A DNA stretch of 64,000 bases from Bacteroidales bacterium (GCA_020201035.1 JAIVHO010000032.1:142609-206608); one strand, 5' to 3'; positions 20,993-30,253 are shown, numbered from the stretch's first letter. Made by a program: numbers and translations. Notes: a model not told the origin generated them from the letters alone.

Positions 20993-21130
20993 AGCTAAGG
21001 GCAGAGTAATACTCAGGGCAGAGTAATACTCAGGGTAGAGGAAAGCTAAGGGTAGAGGAAAGCTAAGGGTAGAGGAAAGCTAATGTAGATTAAGACTCAA
21101 GGCAGGGTAAGGTTACAGATAGAGTAAGAC
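20976..21130. repeat. Tandem repeat, 17-bp period, about 6 clean copies plus decayed copies, starting in the last codons of the helicase CDS
   Basis: AAACTAAGGGCAGAGTA / AAGCTAAGGGCAGAGTA / ATACTCAGGGCAGAGTA / ATACTCAGGGTAGAGGA / AAGCTAAGGGTAGAGGA x2, then degenerate. Confidence 0.92.
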
Positions 21131-21179
21131 TGGAAGAAAAGTTCTGCCAGGGGTATATGTTCAGGAATCACCCTCTGAC

Positions 21180-21800
21180 TCAGAAAGGAATAAAAACAAT
21201 AACTGAATAGTTACTGCTGTAACGGAGTGAGAAGCTGTCTCCGGTGGCTTCATTCAGTGTTCCCATCCACCAGTTGATAAGTCTCCTGCCTGCAAGTGGA
21301 TATTTCAATCCTTCAGACACCACCTCCGCTGAAACATCAGGTGTAAACAGTGAGACCTGCTGTCCGGGGACAGAAGCTATTATCTCCCTGTCTCCGGCAG
21401 GCACAAAAACCCCGTGATCGGTAATAATTTTCACATCAGCTTCCTTCAGGTATTCAGTCATAAGGGAAATATTTCCAAGGGTATGATCCTCCCGGTGACC
21501 GGTAGCGCCAAGAATAACCACCCTTTTTATGCCTCTCTCTATCGCAAACCTGAAAGCCTTGGTAAGATCATTGCTCTCCTGATCATCAGATCTGTGGAGA
21601 ATAGATGCATACTCCTTCTGCAGGCTGAGTGGAACAGAATCCATGTCGCCTACTATAGCCCATGGCGTAAGTCCGGCCTCAATAAGGCTGACCACTGCAC
21701 CGTCACAGCAGATTATCCGTCCGGCATCATTAAGATGCTTCAGGGGCACCGGATGAACCGGGAATCTCCCGTTTGCCAGTATTACCACGCTGTCATTCAT
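21180..21800 (-). CDS. Thiamine pyrophosphokinase
   Basis: VILANGRFPVHPVPLKHLNDAGRIICCDGAV...PWAIVGDMDSV...NDLTKAFRFAIERGIKRVVILGATGHREDHTLGN; TPP riboswitch operon. Confidence 0.9.
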   Translation of the reverse strand: MNDSVVILANGRFPVHPVPLKHLNDAGRIICCDGAVVSLIEAGLTPWAIVGDMDSVPLSLQKEYASILHRSDDQESNDLTKAFRFAIERGIKRVVILGATGHREDHTLGNISLMTEYLKEADVKIITDHGVFVPAGDREIIASVPGQQVSLFTPDVSAEVVSEGLKYPLAGRRLINWWMGTLNEATGDSFSLRYSSNYSVIVFIPF

Positions 21801-22422
21801 ACTTCAGGGTTTGTGCCTTCAGGCTGTTCGTGCTCTCTTCCTCCTGCATGCTTCGTTTCCACGCCATATACCCCACAAATGACATTACTGTATAAACAGC
21901 AAACAGGATGACTGTTGGATAGAGCTCCTTAAATATATATAATCCTATTGAAACAGTGTTAGCCACCATCCAGAGATACCAGTGTTCAATATATTTTCTT
22001 GCCAGCATCCAGGTTGCAACTATTGCCAGTGCGGTTGTAAACGAGTCCCATCCTGGCAACTGAGAATCAGTAAAAGAAGCGAGGATTACCCATATCAATG
22101 CAAACAGGACAAGGAATAGTAAAAGAGAAAAAAAGAGTCCCCTCTTCTTAATATTTGTCACCTTAAGGGAGCCGCTGTCGCTGCTGCTTCTTCCTTTCAG
22201 CCACCAGTACCAGCCATAGACACTGATAAAAAGATAATAGAACTGAAGTCCCATATCAGCATAAAATCCGGATTGAAAAAAGACAACAACGTAAAATGAT
22301 GATGTTACTATTCCAAGAGGCCATAGCCATATCTTTTGCTTAATCTCCAGGAGGACATAGATTATACCGGTTACTGCACCGGTAATCTCAATTATATGGC
22401 TGGTAATCCAGTCGATAGTCAT
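21793..22422 (-). CDS. pnuT: PnuC-family transporter, probable thiamine transporter (PnuT)
   Basis: MTIDWITSHIIEITGAVTGIIYVLLEIKQKIWLWPLGIVTSSFYVVVFFQSGFYADMGLQFYYLFISVYGWYWW; ATGA overlap with upstream TonB receptor gene. Confidence 0.85.
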   Translation of the reverse strand: MTIDWITSHIIEITGAVTGIIYVLLEIKQKIWLWPLGIVTSSFYVVVFFQSGFYADMGLQFYYLFISVYGWYWWLKGRSSSDSGSLKVTNIKKRGLFFSLLLFLVLFALIWVILASFTDSQLPGWDSFTTALAIVATWMLARKYIEHWYLWMVANTVSIGLYIFKELYPTVILFAVYTVMSFVGYMAWKRSMQEEESTNSLKAQTLKYE

Positions 22423-25067
22423 CAGAACCGGACTGTCAATCGTGCCATAAAGTTGATTCCTGCCTGAGGGAAATAACCGGCCCATGAGTACTCCTGTCCG
22501 TCCACGTACCAGTTGCCTCCGTAAGCATTACTTACGTAGAGGGAGTTGAAAATATTATTAACCAGTAACTGAATATCTGCTTTTTCAGCCAGCTTGCCGG
22601 TTAAGGGAGAGTAATCAACCCTCAGTGAGGATGTAAAATAGGGGTTCAGTCCTCTTTCGCTGTTCATTGTATTATCAAAGTATTGCGACCCGACATACTT
22701 TCCGGTTAATGTCAGGGTAAGGTTTTTAAGGGGATCAACGGCAATACCGGCCATTCCCACAACAGAAGGTGAGTAGGCGATATCCACATCTCCAAGGAAT
22801 TTTGATGATGGCACTTCCTCATCTGTGGCACTTATATAATCAATGTAATACTCTGTAAAATTACGTATCCTGTTACGGCTCAGTGTCAGGGCTGCATCCA
22901 TTCTCACTCTGCTTAATGGTTTTACTGATGCTGTGAGTTCAATACCGGCGCGGTAGCTGGATTCCACATTTGTCATTATCGGATAACCGGTATTGCTCAG
23001 TTCACCTGTGGGTACCAGTTGATCGCGGTAATTCATAAAATAGAGATTTACGGCTGCTGTTGAAAGAACTGAGTTGAACCTATAACCGGCCTCAAGATCG
23101 GTCATCAGCTCAGGTTGAGGCATTGATTCAGGATCACCGGCTGCATCCTTGTAATTGGCTCTTGTGGGTTCCCTGTTGGCCACTGCCACTGAAAGATAAC
23201 TTTCATGATTTGCCGAGAAACGGTAAAAGAGTCCTGCCTTGGGGTTAAAAAAGTTGTAGTTGTGCTCCATGGTAAGATCACGCAGATCGTCATCGTGTCC
23301 GGCCATACGGTAACCTATATACCTGTACTGCAGATCACCATACAGGCTCAGTTTTTCACCGGCACTGTAGTTGATTCTTGTATAGACATTTATATCATCC
23401 TTCGTTGCCCCGTTAAGGTACCAGCGGTAATCCTTTTCAGTAAACCCTGCATACCTCATCCAGATAATCCTGCCGAAATGATCTCCCAGATAACGGTTTG
23501 CTCCCCCGCCGACGATAATCTCAATCGGTCCGCTGTTGTAATGAAGGCTGTATGTTACACCCTTGAAATGATTATACAACCATTTTCGTCTTACCAGATC
23601 ACTGCTGTAAATTACCACGGGGAAAAAGCCGGGTTCATTTATTGTAAAGGGATTTAATCCGTAGTCCTCCAGGCTCTCATCCTCACGGTACTGTTCATAA
23701 TATCCCAACCCCCGGGTAAAATGTCCCGCCGCATTAAGGTAGAGATGAGGCGAAAACTGCCAGTTAAATATCAGGTGCACGTGCGTCTGTGTATACCGGT
23801 CGGTCTGATTATGATAATAAGCTGTTTCGCCATCCTCATTTGTATACATACCGGCCGGATTGAATGTGCGGTTAGTGGCAAGGCTGTCGTACGGCACTCC
23901 CCACCAGCTGATTCCTGTACGCTCATTCCCATGCAGCAGGTTCAGTTTAAACCTTCCCTTTGAGAGATTGTATACTGCTGTTGCAAAAAGTGATGTGTGA
24001 TCCGAGCCGCTCCTGTCAACATAACCATCGCTCTTCAGGCCACTCAGCCTCATATCCATCATAAATCTCTCTCCTATAAGGCCTGTACCAAGTTTTGCAG
24101 ATCCCTTTATTGTGTTAAAGGATCCCCAGGTGGACGAAATTTCGGCATATGGTACCGAAGAGGGGTTTTCGGTTCTGAGGTTTACCGTTGCACCAAATGC
24201 TCCTGAACCATTGGTTGAGGTACCCACCCCGCGCTGTATCTGAATATCAGATACAGATCCGGCAAGGTCAGGCATATTAACCCAGAAGACCTGCTGCGAC
24301 TCTGAATCATTTACGGGTATACCATCTATTGTAACATTTATGCGACTGGGGTCAGATCCCCTTATCCTGAAATTTGTATAACCCACTCCAATCCCTGATT
24401 CAGATGTCTCTACCAGGGATGGAACCATTGACAGCATGTGTGTGATATCGGTGGCAAAATTCTTTTTTTTAATCTCATCACTCTTTATCTCGCTGAATGT
24501 AACCGGCGTTCTTGTGCCTGCCCTGGTACCCTTCACCACAATTTCATCTGCCGTGACAGAGGAGAACTCCAGTTCAAAATCCTTAACTATATCACTGTCA
24601 ACAAGCACTTTGCTAACAACTGTTCCATAGCCAATAAAAGAGACCCTGATATTGTAGGAACCCCCACGTACTCCTTCTATGGAATAATAGCCATCATATC
24701 CTGCCACAGCTCCCAGATAGGTCTCTTCCAGAACTACTGTAGCACCTGGCAGGGGATCTCCTACTATGTCTGATACTCTGCCCCTGATTGTGTACTTTAT
24801 TTCATCATTTGATGGAGCCTGTACATCATCACTGAAAGCAGTGTCAGTTTCCGTAGCCCATGAAACAGATAAAACCATCGGGCCATTTCCAGTGACCTGG
24901 CTTTTATCACTATGTGACCCTGCCTCCGTTACTGCAGAAACTCCGGATGCCGCTTCTGCTGCCCAGGATGAAGTCCCGTTGGCTGTTCCTGCTGCCTCTC
25001 CGGATGCTGTTCCAAATGCAATCAATATCAAAGCAGAAAACAGTAAAGATTTTATTAAACCCTTCAT
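22422..25067 (-). CDS. TonB-dependent receptor with CarboxypepD_reg-like domain (probable thiamine uptake)
   Basis: 881 aa; signal peptide; GDPLPGATVVLEETYLGAVAGYDGYYSIEGVRGGSYNIRVSFIGY; plug SGIGVGYTNFRIRGSDPSRINVTIDGIPVND; TPP riboswitch upstream. Confidence 0.9.
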   Translation of the reverse strand: MKGLIKSLLFSALILIAFGTASGEAAGTANGTSSWAAEAASGVSAVTEAGSHSDKSQVTGNGPMVLSVSWATETDTAFSDDVQAPSNDEIKYTIRGRVSDIVGDPLPGATVVLEETYLGAVAGYDGYYSIEGVRGGSYNIRVSFIGYGTVVSKVLVDSDIVKDFELEFSSVTADEIVVKGTRAGTRTPVTFSEIKSDEIKKKNFATDITHMLSMVPSLVETSESGIGVGYTNFRIRGSDPSRINVTIDGIPVNDSESQQVFWVNMPDLAGSVSDIQIQRGVGTSTNGSGAFGATVNLRTENPSSVPYAEISSTWGSFNTIKGSAKLGTGLIGERFMMDMRLSGLKSDGYVDRSGSDHTSLFATAVYNLSKGRFKLNLLHGNERTGISWWGVPYDSLATNRTFNPAGMYTNEDGETAYYHNQTDRYTQTHVHLIFNWQFSPHLYLNAAGHFTRGLGYYEQYREDESLEDYGLNPFTINEPGFFPVVIYSSDLVRRKWLYNHFKGVTYSLHYNSGPIEIIVGGGANRYLGDHFGRIIWMRYAGFTEKDYRWYLNGATKDDINVYTRINYSAGEKLSLYGDLQYRYIGYRMAGHDDDLRDLTMEHNYNFFNPKAGLFYRFSANHESYLSVAVANREPTRANYKDAAGDPESMPQPELMTDLEAGYRFNSVLSTAAVNLYFMNYRDQLVPTGELSNTGYPIMTNVESSYRAGIELTASVKPLSRVRMDAALTLSRNRIRNFTEYYIDYISATDEEVPSSKFLGDVDIAYSPSVVGMAGIAVDPLKNLTLTLTGKYVGSQYFDNTMNSERGLNPYFTSSLRVDYSPLTGKLAEKADIQLLVNNIFNSLYVSNAYGGNWYVDGQEYSWAGYFPQAGINFMARLTVRF

Positions 25068-25141
25068 TTCAAAATAGTTTAATTGCCAGATCTGTAAAAG
25101 TATGGCAGTAATTAAAATTATAAAAAATGAGGATACTCTTC

Positions 25142-25222
25142 TGATTTCCTACGCCGGCATTACCCGGATCAGGTAGTAAGGGTATGATCTCAGCCCGTAC
25201 AGTTAAGGCACCCCATCTTTGT
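25142..25222 (-). ncRNA. TPP riboswitch (THI element)
   Basis: Reverse strand GGGGTGCCTTAACTGTACGGGCTGAGATCATACCCTTACTACCTGATCCGGGTAATGCCGGCGTAGGAA; core CTGAGA, ACCTGATC, GGGTAATGCCGGCGTAGGAA match the thi-box. Confidence 0.96.
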
Positions 25223-25226
25223 AGTA

Positions 25227-25234
25227 CAAAGTTA
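25227..25234 (-). promoter_or_regulatory. Putative -7 promoter element (TAACTTTG) of the thiamine operon
   Basis: Exact TAnnTTTG on the minus strand immediately upstream of the riboswitch. Confidence 0.7.
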
Positions 25235-25277
25235 CACCCTTTCCCGTTAAATTAAGAGTAAATGGGATAAAAAAAGA

Positions 25278-25748
25278 ATGATTACTTTTGCTGAAGCCTC
25301 CAAAGGGTCATTCAATATGGAAAAGCTTGCAACAAAACTTAATCTGAGAGATAATTCCCGTATCTGCATCCTCAATGCAGATAATAAAGTAGTTACCGCG
25401 TTAACAGATTTACGGGAGGGGTTGGTTATCGACTATTCGATAGACCCGAGGTTTCTGTACAATTTTTTTCTGATATTCGTTACCCGCCCCGATGATATTG
25501 ATGACCTGGCTCACAGGGCAGTCCATAATCTTTATGACGACGGGATTTTGTGGTTTGCCTATCCAAGGCCAGGAGAAGAGACTGCAAGGGACAGAAATAT
25601 TATAACCAGAGATAATGGCTGGGAGCCACTTAAGAAGATGGGGTTAAAGGGTGTTACCAATATAATCATTGATGAGAGATGGAATGGTATCAGATTCAGA
25701 AATTCCAAATATGTCAGAAGCAGGTATGGCAACCTCAAAGAAGGATAA
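25278..25748 (+). CDS. Conserved hypothetical protein, DUF3052-like
   Basis: LNLRDNSRICILNAD...DDGILWFAYPRP...DERWNGIRFRNSKYV pattern resembles the DUF3052 layout; family assignment by eye only; a start at an internal Met (MEKLATK) is possible. Confidence 0.55.
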   Translation: MITFAEASKGSFNMEKLATKLNLRDNSRICILNADNKVVTALTDLREGLVIDYSIDPRFLYNFFLIFVTRPDDIDDLAHRAVHNLYDDGILWFAYPRPGEETARDRNIITRDNGWEPLKKMGLKGVTNIIIDERWNGIRFRNSKYVRSRYGNLKEG

Positions 25749-25967
25749 AAATCTTACAGGCTATCGTTTCCATGAAGCACTTTACCCAGAAGAAGGGGGC
25801 CTTCCCAGTCCGGGAAGTATGATTAATTATCAGCATCCGTAATGCTACAACAATGTGGCTTACATATTAAATAGCATAAGTTATCTTAATAATTGCCTGT
25901 AAATTATTAGTTTTGCAGACAGAGAGAATGGTAAAATAAAGTAATAATCAGATATAGATAAGAAAAG

Positions 25968-26597
25968 ATGATTCACGATTACAATACACAGCGCAACAGG
26001 ATGGCGCTGCCTGAATATGGCCGCAATGTCCAGAAGATGGTTGAACATATCAAAACTATCAAGGACCGGGATGAGAGAAACAAGGCAGCCCGGACAATTA
26101 TCCAGATTATGGGTAATCTGAATCCGAACCTTCGTGACTCTGGTGATGTCAAGCATAAGCTATGGGATCATCTTACAATTATTGCAGATTTTAATCTTGA
26201 TATTGATCCTCCCTATCCACAACCCAAAAGGGAGATTCTTACAGAGAAACCTTCAAGGGTTGAGTACCAGTCGGGAGAGGTTAAATATCTGCACTACGGT
26301 CGCGTAGTCACAATGATGATTGAAGAGGCAGCAAAAATGGAGGAGGGAGAGGAACGTGATTACCTTGTTACCCTTATTGCCAACCAGATGAAAAAGGCGT
26401 CAGCCTCCTGGAACAGGGGAAATATTACAGATGAGGTTATACTGAAAGATCTGGTTGAAATATCAGGTAATAAGATCACCGTTCCTGCCAACATTAAACT
26501 GTTAGAGGTAAAAGAGCTGCTTGGACCAAAGAAGAAAAAACCACAACCCAGACAGAATAAGCCGCTCAATAAAAGAAAGTATCAGGGTAAACACTGA
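25968..26597 (+). CDS. DUF4290 family protein
   Basis: MIHDYNTQRNRMALPEYGRNVQKMVEHIKTIKDRDERNKAARTIIQIMGNLNP; next to murA as usual in Bacteroidetes. Confidence 0.85.
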   Translation: MIHDYNTQRNRMALPEYGRNVQKMVEHIKTIKDRDERNKAARTIIQIMGNLNPNLRDSGDVKHKLWDHLTIIADFNLDIDPPYPQPKREILTEKPSRVEYQSGEVKYLHYGRVVTMMIEEAAKMEEGEERDYLVTLIANQMKKASASWNRGNITDEVILKDLVEISGNKITVPANIKLLEVKELLGPKKKKPQPRQNKPLNKRKYQGKH

Positions 26598-26602
26598 AAA
26601 CT

Positions 26603-27910
26603 ATGAGTACCTTCATTATCGAGGGAGGGCACAGACTGCACGGTGAGATTGAACCACAGGGTGCGAAAAACGAAACTCTTCAGATTCTGTGTGCCACTCT
26701 TCTGACTGCCGATGATGTAACTGTCCGGAATGTACCGGACATCCTTGATGTAAACAAGCTGATAGAACTTCTTAAGAGCCTTGGCGTAAAGGTAACCCCT
26801 GGTGATTCAGGGGTATATACCTTTAATGCCTCTGTTGTGGATACTGAATATGTACACAGCAGGGAATTTTTGACTCAGAGTGCTGCGCTCCGGGGCTCCG
26901 TAATGGTTGTTGGCCCCCTGCTGGCACGCTTCGGGAAAGCCGGAATGCCCAAACCGGGGGGTGATAAGATCGGACGCAGAAGAATGGATACCCACTTTTC
27001 AGGATTTGAGAAACTGGGAGCCATATTCACCTTTGACATCTCTACATCAGTCTATTCGGTTGCTGCAGACAGACTGAAGGGGGCCTATATACATCTTGAT
27101 GAGGCATCGGTGACAGGAACGGCAAATATTATAATGGCCGCTGTTCTTGCTGAGGGCAGAACCACAATCTATAACGCAGCCTGTGAACCCTATATACAGC
27201 AGCTCTGCCGTATGCTGGTCAGAATGGGAGCACGAATTGAGGGGATAGCCTCAAACCTGCTACATATTGATGGTGTTGAAGAACTGACAGGGTGTGATCA
27301 CAGAATACTTCCCGATATGATCGAAACAGGATCATTTATAGGGATGGCAGCGATGACCGGTTCAGAACTGACTATTAAAAATGTCTCATGGGATAACCTG
27401 GGTATAATACCTGACTCTTTCAGGAGGTTGGGAATAAAAGTTGAACGCAGAGGTGATGATATCCATATCCCTTCTCAGGATAGCTACCAGATCGAGAGCT
27501 ATATTGACGGTTCAATAATGACCATTGCCGATGCAATTTGGCCGGGGCTTACTCCTGATCTTCTAAGTGTATTTCTTGTAACGGCAACGCAGGCGCGTGG
27601 ATCTGTACTTATTCACCAGAAAATGTTTGAGAGCCGGCTATTCTTCGTGGATAAACTGATTGATATGGGTGCACAGATAATACTGTGTGATCCTCACCGG
27701 GCAACGGTTATTGGTCTGGACAGAAAGATTAAACTGAGGGCAACAAATATGTCATCCCCTGATATAAGGGCCGGTGTGGCACTGCTGATAGCTGCCATGT
27801 CAGCAGAAGGCACAAGTATAATTAACAATATCGACCAGATTGACAGGGGATACCAGCAAATAGAACAAAGGCTTAATGCTCTGGGAGCCAGAATTGAACG
27901 GGTAAAATAA
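26603..27910 (+). CDS. murA: UDP-N-acetylglucosamine 1-carboxyvinyltransferase
   Basis: 435 aa; GGHRLHGEIEPQGAKNETLQILCATLLT; EPSP-synthase-like repeats. Confidence 0.93.
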   Translation: MSTFIIEGGHRLHGEIEPQGAKNETLQILCATLLTADDVTVRNVPDILDVNKLIELLKSLGVKVTPGDSGVYTFNASVVDTEYVHSREFLTQSAALRGSVMVVGPLLARFGKAGMPKPGGDKIGRRRMDTHFSGFEKLGAIFTFDISTSVYSVAADRLKGAYIHLDEASVTGTANIIMAAVLAEGRTTIYNAACEPYIQQLCRMLVRMGARIEGIASNLLHIDGVEELTGCDHRILPDMIETGSFIGMAAMTGSELTIKNVSWDNLGIIPDSFRRLGIKVERRGDDIHIPSQDSYQIESYIDGSIMTIADAIWPGLTPDLLSVFLVTATQARGSVLIHQKMFESRLFFVDKLIDMGAQIILCDPHRATVIGLDRKIKLRATNMSSPDIRAGVALLIAAMSAEGTSIINNIDQIDRGYQQIEQRLNALGARIERVK

Positions 27911-28299
27911 TGAAGCAGAACAATATCAAACTCTTTCACAGTGTCAATGCCCCTGAACCCGGGGGTCACTATTCACAGGCGGCAATATATAACAATACGA
28001 TTTATATCTCGGGTCAGTTGCCGGTAAACCCTTTTACAGGAGAAAAGGTGACAGGAAGCATTGAAGAACAGACCCTGCAGGTTCTTGAAAATATTGGTAC
28101 TATTCTTAAAGATGCCGGCAGTGATATTTCAAAGGTTGTTAAGACAACCATATATATTACAGATATCAATCACTGGGGAAGGGTTAACGAGGTGTACGCC
28201 GGCTTCTTTAAAAAGCATAAGCCTGCCAGGGCTGTGGTGCCTGTAACGAACCTGCATCACGGTTTCCTGATTGAAGTGGAGGTGGTGGCTGCTGTTTAA
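27910..28299 (+). CDS. RidA family protein (reactive intermediate/imine deaminase)
   Basis: APEPGGHYSQAAIYNNTIYISGQLPVNPFTGE...LENIGTILKDAGSDISKVVKTTIYITDI. Confidence 0.92.
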   Translation: MKQNNIKLFHSVNAPEPGGHYSQAAIYNNTIYISGQLPVNPFTGEKVTGSIEEQTLQVLENIGTILKDAGSDISKVVKTTIYITDINHWGRVNEVYAGFFKKHKPARAVVPVTNLHHGFLIEVEVVAAV

Positions 28300-28367
28300 C
28301 AGATTCTCAGCTAACCAGAGCACCTGACTCACTATATGAGATGAAAACCTGCCCCACCTGCTGGCAG

Positions 28368-28415
28368 GACTTTCTGCTATTCTGCTGACATGACTTTCTG
28401 CTATTCTGCTGACAG
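28368..28415. repeat. Tandem duplication, 24-bp unit, 2 copies
   Basis: GACTTTCTGCTATTCTGCTGACAT then GACTTTCTGCTATTCTGCTGACAG. Confidence 0.93.
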
Positions 28416-28546
28416 GAGTTTATGACCCGCCAGCTGAGACGGGTATCTCTTATTCTTCGGACCTGAATTTCCAATCCATTGACAGACCCGGGTTTTACTC
28501 TGAACCTTATTTCTGAATATTATTAGTTATTCCCGGAAAGCCTCTC

Positions 28547-28972
28547 CTATTCCGGAGACTTATATATCAGGGTAGTTGTTGCAATTTCAGGAGCATCCTT
28601 TAAATGACGCTTTACAGCACACAGATCCATGGCATTTATTACCGCCTGCCTGTATTTTTCGGGAAAACCCTCCGGCAGTCGGGCTTCTAGCTCAATCTTC
28701 TCAATCAACCGGGTCTCCCTGTTATATGTATGCCTTTGAATTATCCGAATCTCCGAAGAGTCTATTCCCCTGCTGTCGCAAAATCCCTTCACATACACAC
28801 CTGCACAGGTGCCTATTGACGCCAGGAACAGTGTAAACGGCTCCGGCGCTGAACCCTCTCCTCCTGACCGCACCGCCTGGTCAGTACGTATCACCATGTC
28901 ACCTGTTTTTGCACTTACTTTTTTTCCGCCTTCAAAAAATATTTCCAGTTCCATATCAAAAATTTTTTGCAA
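28547..28972 (-). CDS. OsmC family protein
   Basis: MELEIFFEGGKKVSAKTGDMVIRTDQAVRSGGEGSAPEPFTLFLASIGTCAGVYVKGFCDSRGID. Confidence 0.85.
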   Translation of the reverse strand: MQKIFDMELEIFFEGGKKVSAKTGDMVIRTDQAVRSGGEGSAPEPFTLFLASIGTCAGVYVKGFCDSRGIDSSEIRIIQRHTYNRETRLIEKIELEARLPEGFPEKYRQAVINAMDLCAVKRHLKDAPEIATTTLIYKSPE

Positions 28973-29122
28973 AGATATATAGATATATGCATATATCTGC
29001 CTTATTCCCCGGTAATCGCTTTTTAGATAACTTTAACAACTGAAACCCGTCACTCATGGTGTTGAAGATTCAGATAACTGATCAGGGGTTAACAAACAGG
29101 TCAGAATAAATGGTATTATACC

Positions 29123-29164
29123 CCAGGGCAAGCCCTGGACCCTTCTTTCCGGGGCAAGCCCCGG
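29123..29164. repeat. Pair of near-identical GC-rich palindromes (REP-like)
   Basis: CCAGGGCAAGCCCTGG (29123-29138) and CCGGGGCAAGCCCCGG (29149-29164). Confidence 0.8.
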
Positions 29165-29293
29165 GGAACTTAACCATACTCTCTCGTCCGCCGAAGCAAA
29201 ACGCGAAGGTGGATTAAAAATAAACAAACTGAGGCAGTGGATATACAATCATGACATATGCTTAATAACAGTTCTAATTAGCCACAGGGTTAT

Positions 29294-29301
29294 TACCTTT
29301 G
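29294..29301 (+). promoter_or_regulatory. Putative -7 promoter element (TACCTTTG) upstream of PepSY gene
   Basis: Exact TAnnTTTG match; leader of about 195 nt. Confidence 0.45.
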
Positions 29302-29501
29302 TAACCAGCTGCTTTCAAAGCAGTGACTCCGGGTGAATCCTTAAGATCAGACCACCGGAAATTTCACCAAACTGATTTCTCCGATGAAATTTTGCATAGA
29401 ACCAGGGAAACAGTAGTCAGAACTGATCTGAAAACGAAACAGAAAAAATAATTTATTAAACCGGTATACATTAACCGGAATCTATATCAGAAGGCAGAGG
29501 G

Positions 29502-30098
29502 ATGGAAGCAAAAAAGAGGCATAGCCTGAAAGGTAATAACAGGAAAACTATTCAGTCGGTTCGAAAGATTCACCGCTTTTCCACCCTTGTACTTTTTCTT
29601 TTCCTTCTCATAATTGGTATTTCAGGAATTATACTTGGCTGGAAAAAAAACAGCGCCGAAATTATTATGCCCCACACATATGAAGGAACCTCTTCCGATC
29701 TTTCACAATGGCTTTCACTTGACTCTATCTACACTATTGCCTCCCGGGCAATTGCAGACTCCGTATCACCCGATTTACTGGTTGAACTGGACCGTATCGA
29801 TGTAAGGAAAGAGAAAGGTGTGGCAAAAGTTGTTTTCCTAAGGCATCACTGGGAGGTACAGGTTGACGGTGCTACAGGCACCATACTCCATACAGGGAAA
29901 AGACGATCTGACCTCTTTGAGGATATTCATGACGGCTCAATCATTGACAATCTGGTCGGCACCCCTAACGATGAGTTTAAATTGATTTACACATCACTGA
30001 TGGGCATTGCCCTTATTACTTTTACCATTACCGGCCTCTGGATGTACCTTGCAAACGGAAACAGGAAAAGTCAGAAAAAAAAGAGAATCAGAAGTTAG
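29502..30098 (+). CDS. PepSY-associated transmembrane protein
   Basis: VRKIHRFSTLVLFLFLLIIGISGIILGWKKN...GATGTILHTGKRRSDLFEDIHDGSIID...ITGLWMYLAN. Confidence 0.8.
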   Translation: MEAKKRHSLKGNNRKTIQSVRKIHRFSTLVLFLFLLIIGISGIILGWKKNSAEIIMPHTYEGTSSDLSQWLSLDSIYTIASRAIADSVSPDLLVELDRIDVRKEKGVAKVVFLRHHWEVQVDGATGTILHTGKRRSDLFEDIHDGSIIDNLVGTPNDEFKLIYTSLMGIALITFTITGLWMYLANGNRKSQKKKRIRS

Positions 30099-30197
30099 CC
30101 GGCACTACCCGGTAAACAGCAGCATCATCCACCGGGGAAAAACTTTCCTCGCTCCCGCTCTTATCTCTTACATGTTGTCATGATTGACCGGAAATAC

Positions 30198-30205
30198 TAT
30201 CTTTG
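30198..30205 (+). promoter_or_regulatory. Putative Bacteroidetes promoter (-33 TTG at 30175-30177, -7 TATCTTTG)
   Basis: Matches TTG-N20-TAnnTTTG; 49 bp upstream of ATG at 30254. Confidence 0.6.
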
Positions 30206-30253
30206 ATAAGTTGACAGGGTTTGACAGAGTAATCACCGGCAAATTTCAATCGC

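Noticed and set aside
29054-29248. 64-aa minus-strand ORF
   Set aside because: Runs through the REP-like palindromes; GLAPERR...GLPWG residues are translations of the palindromes.
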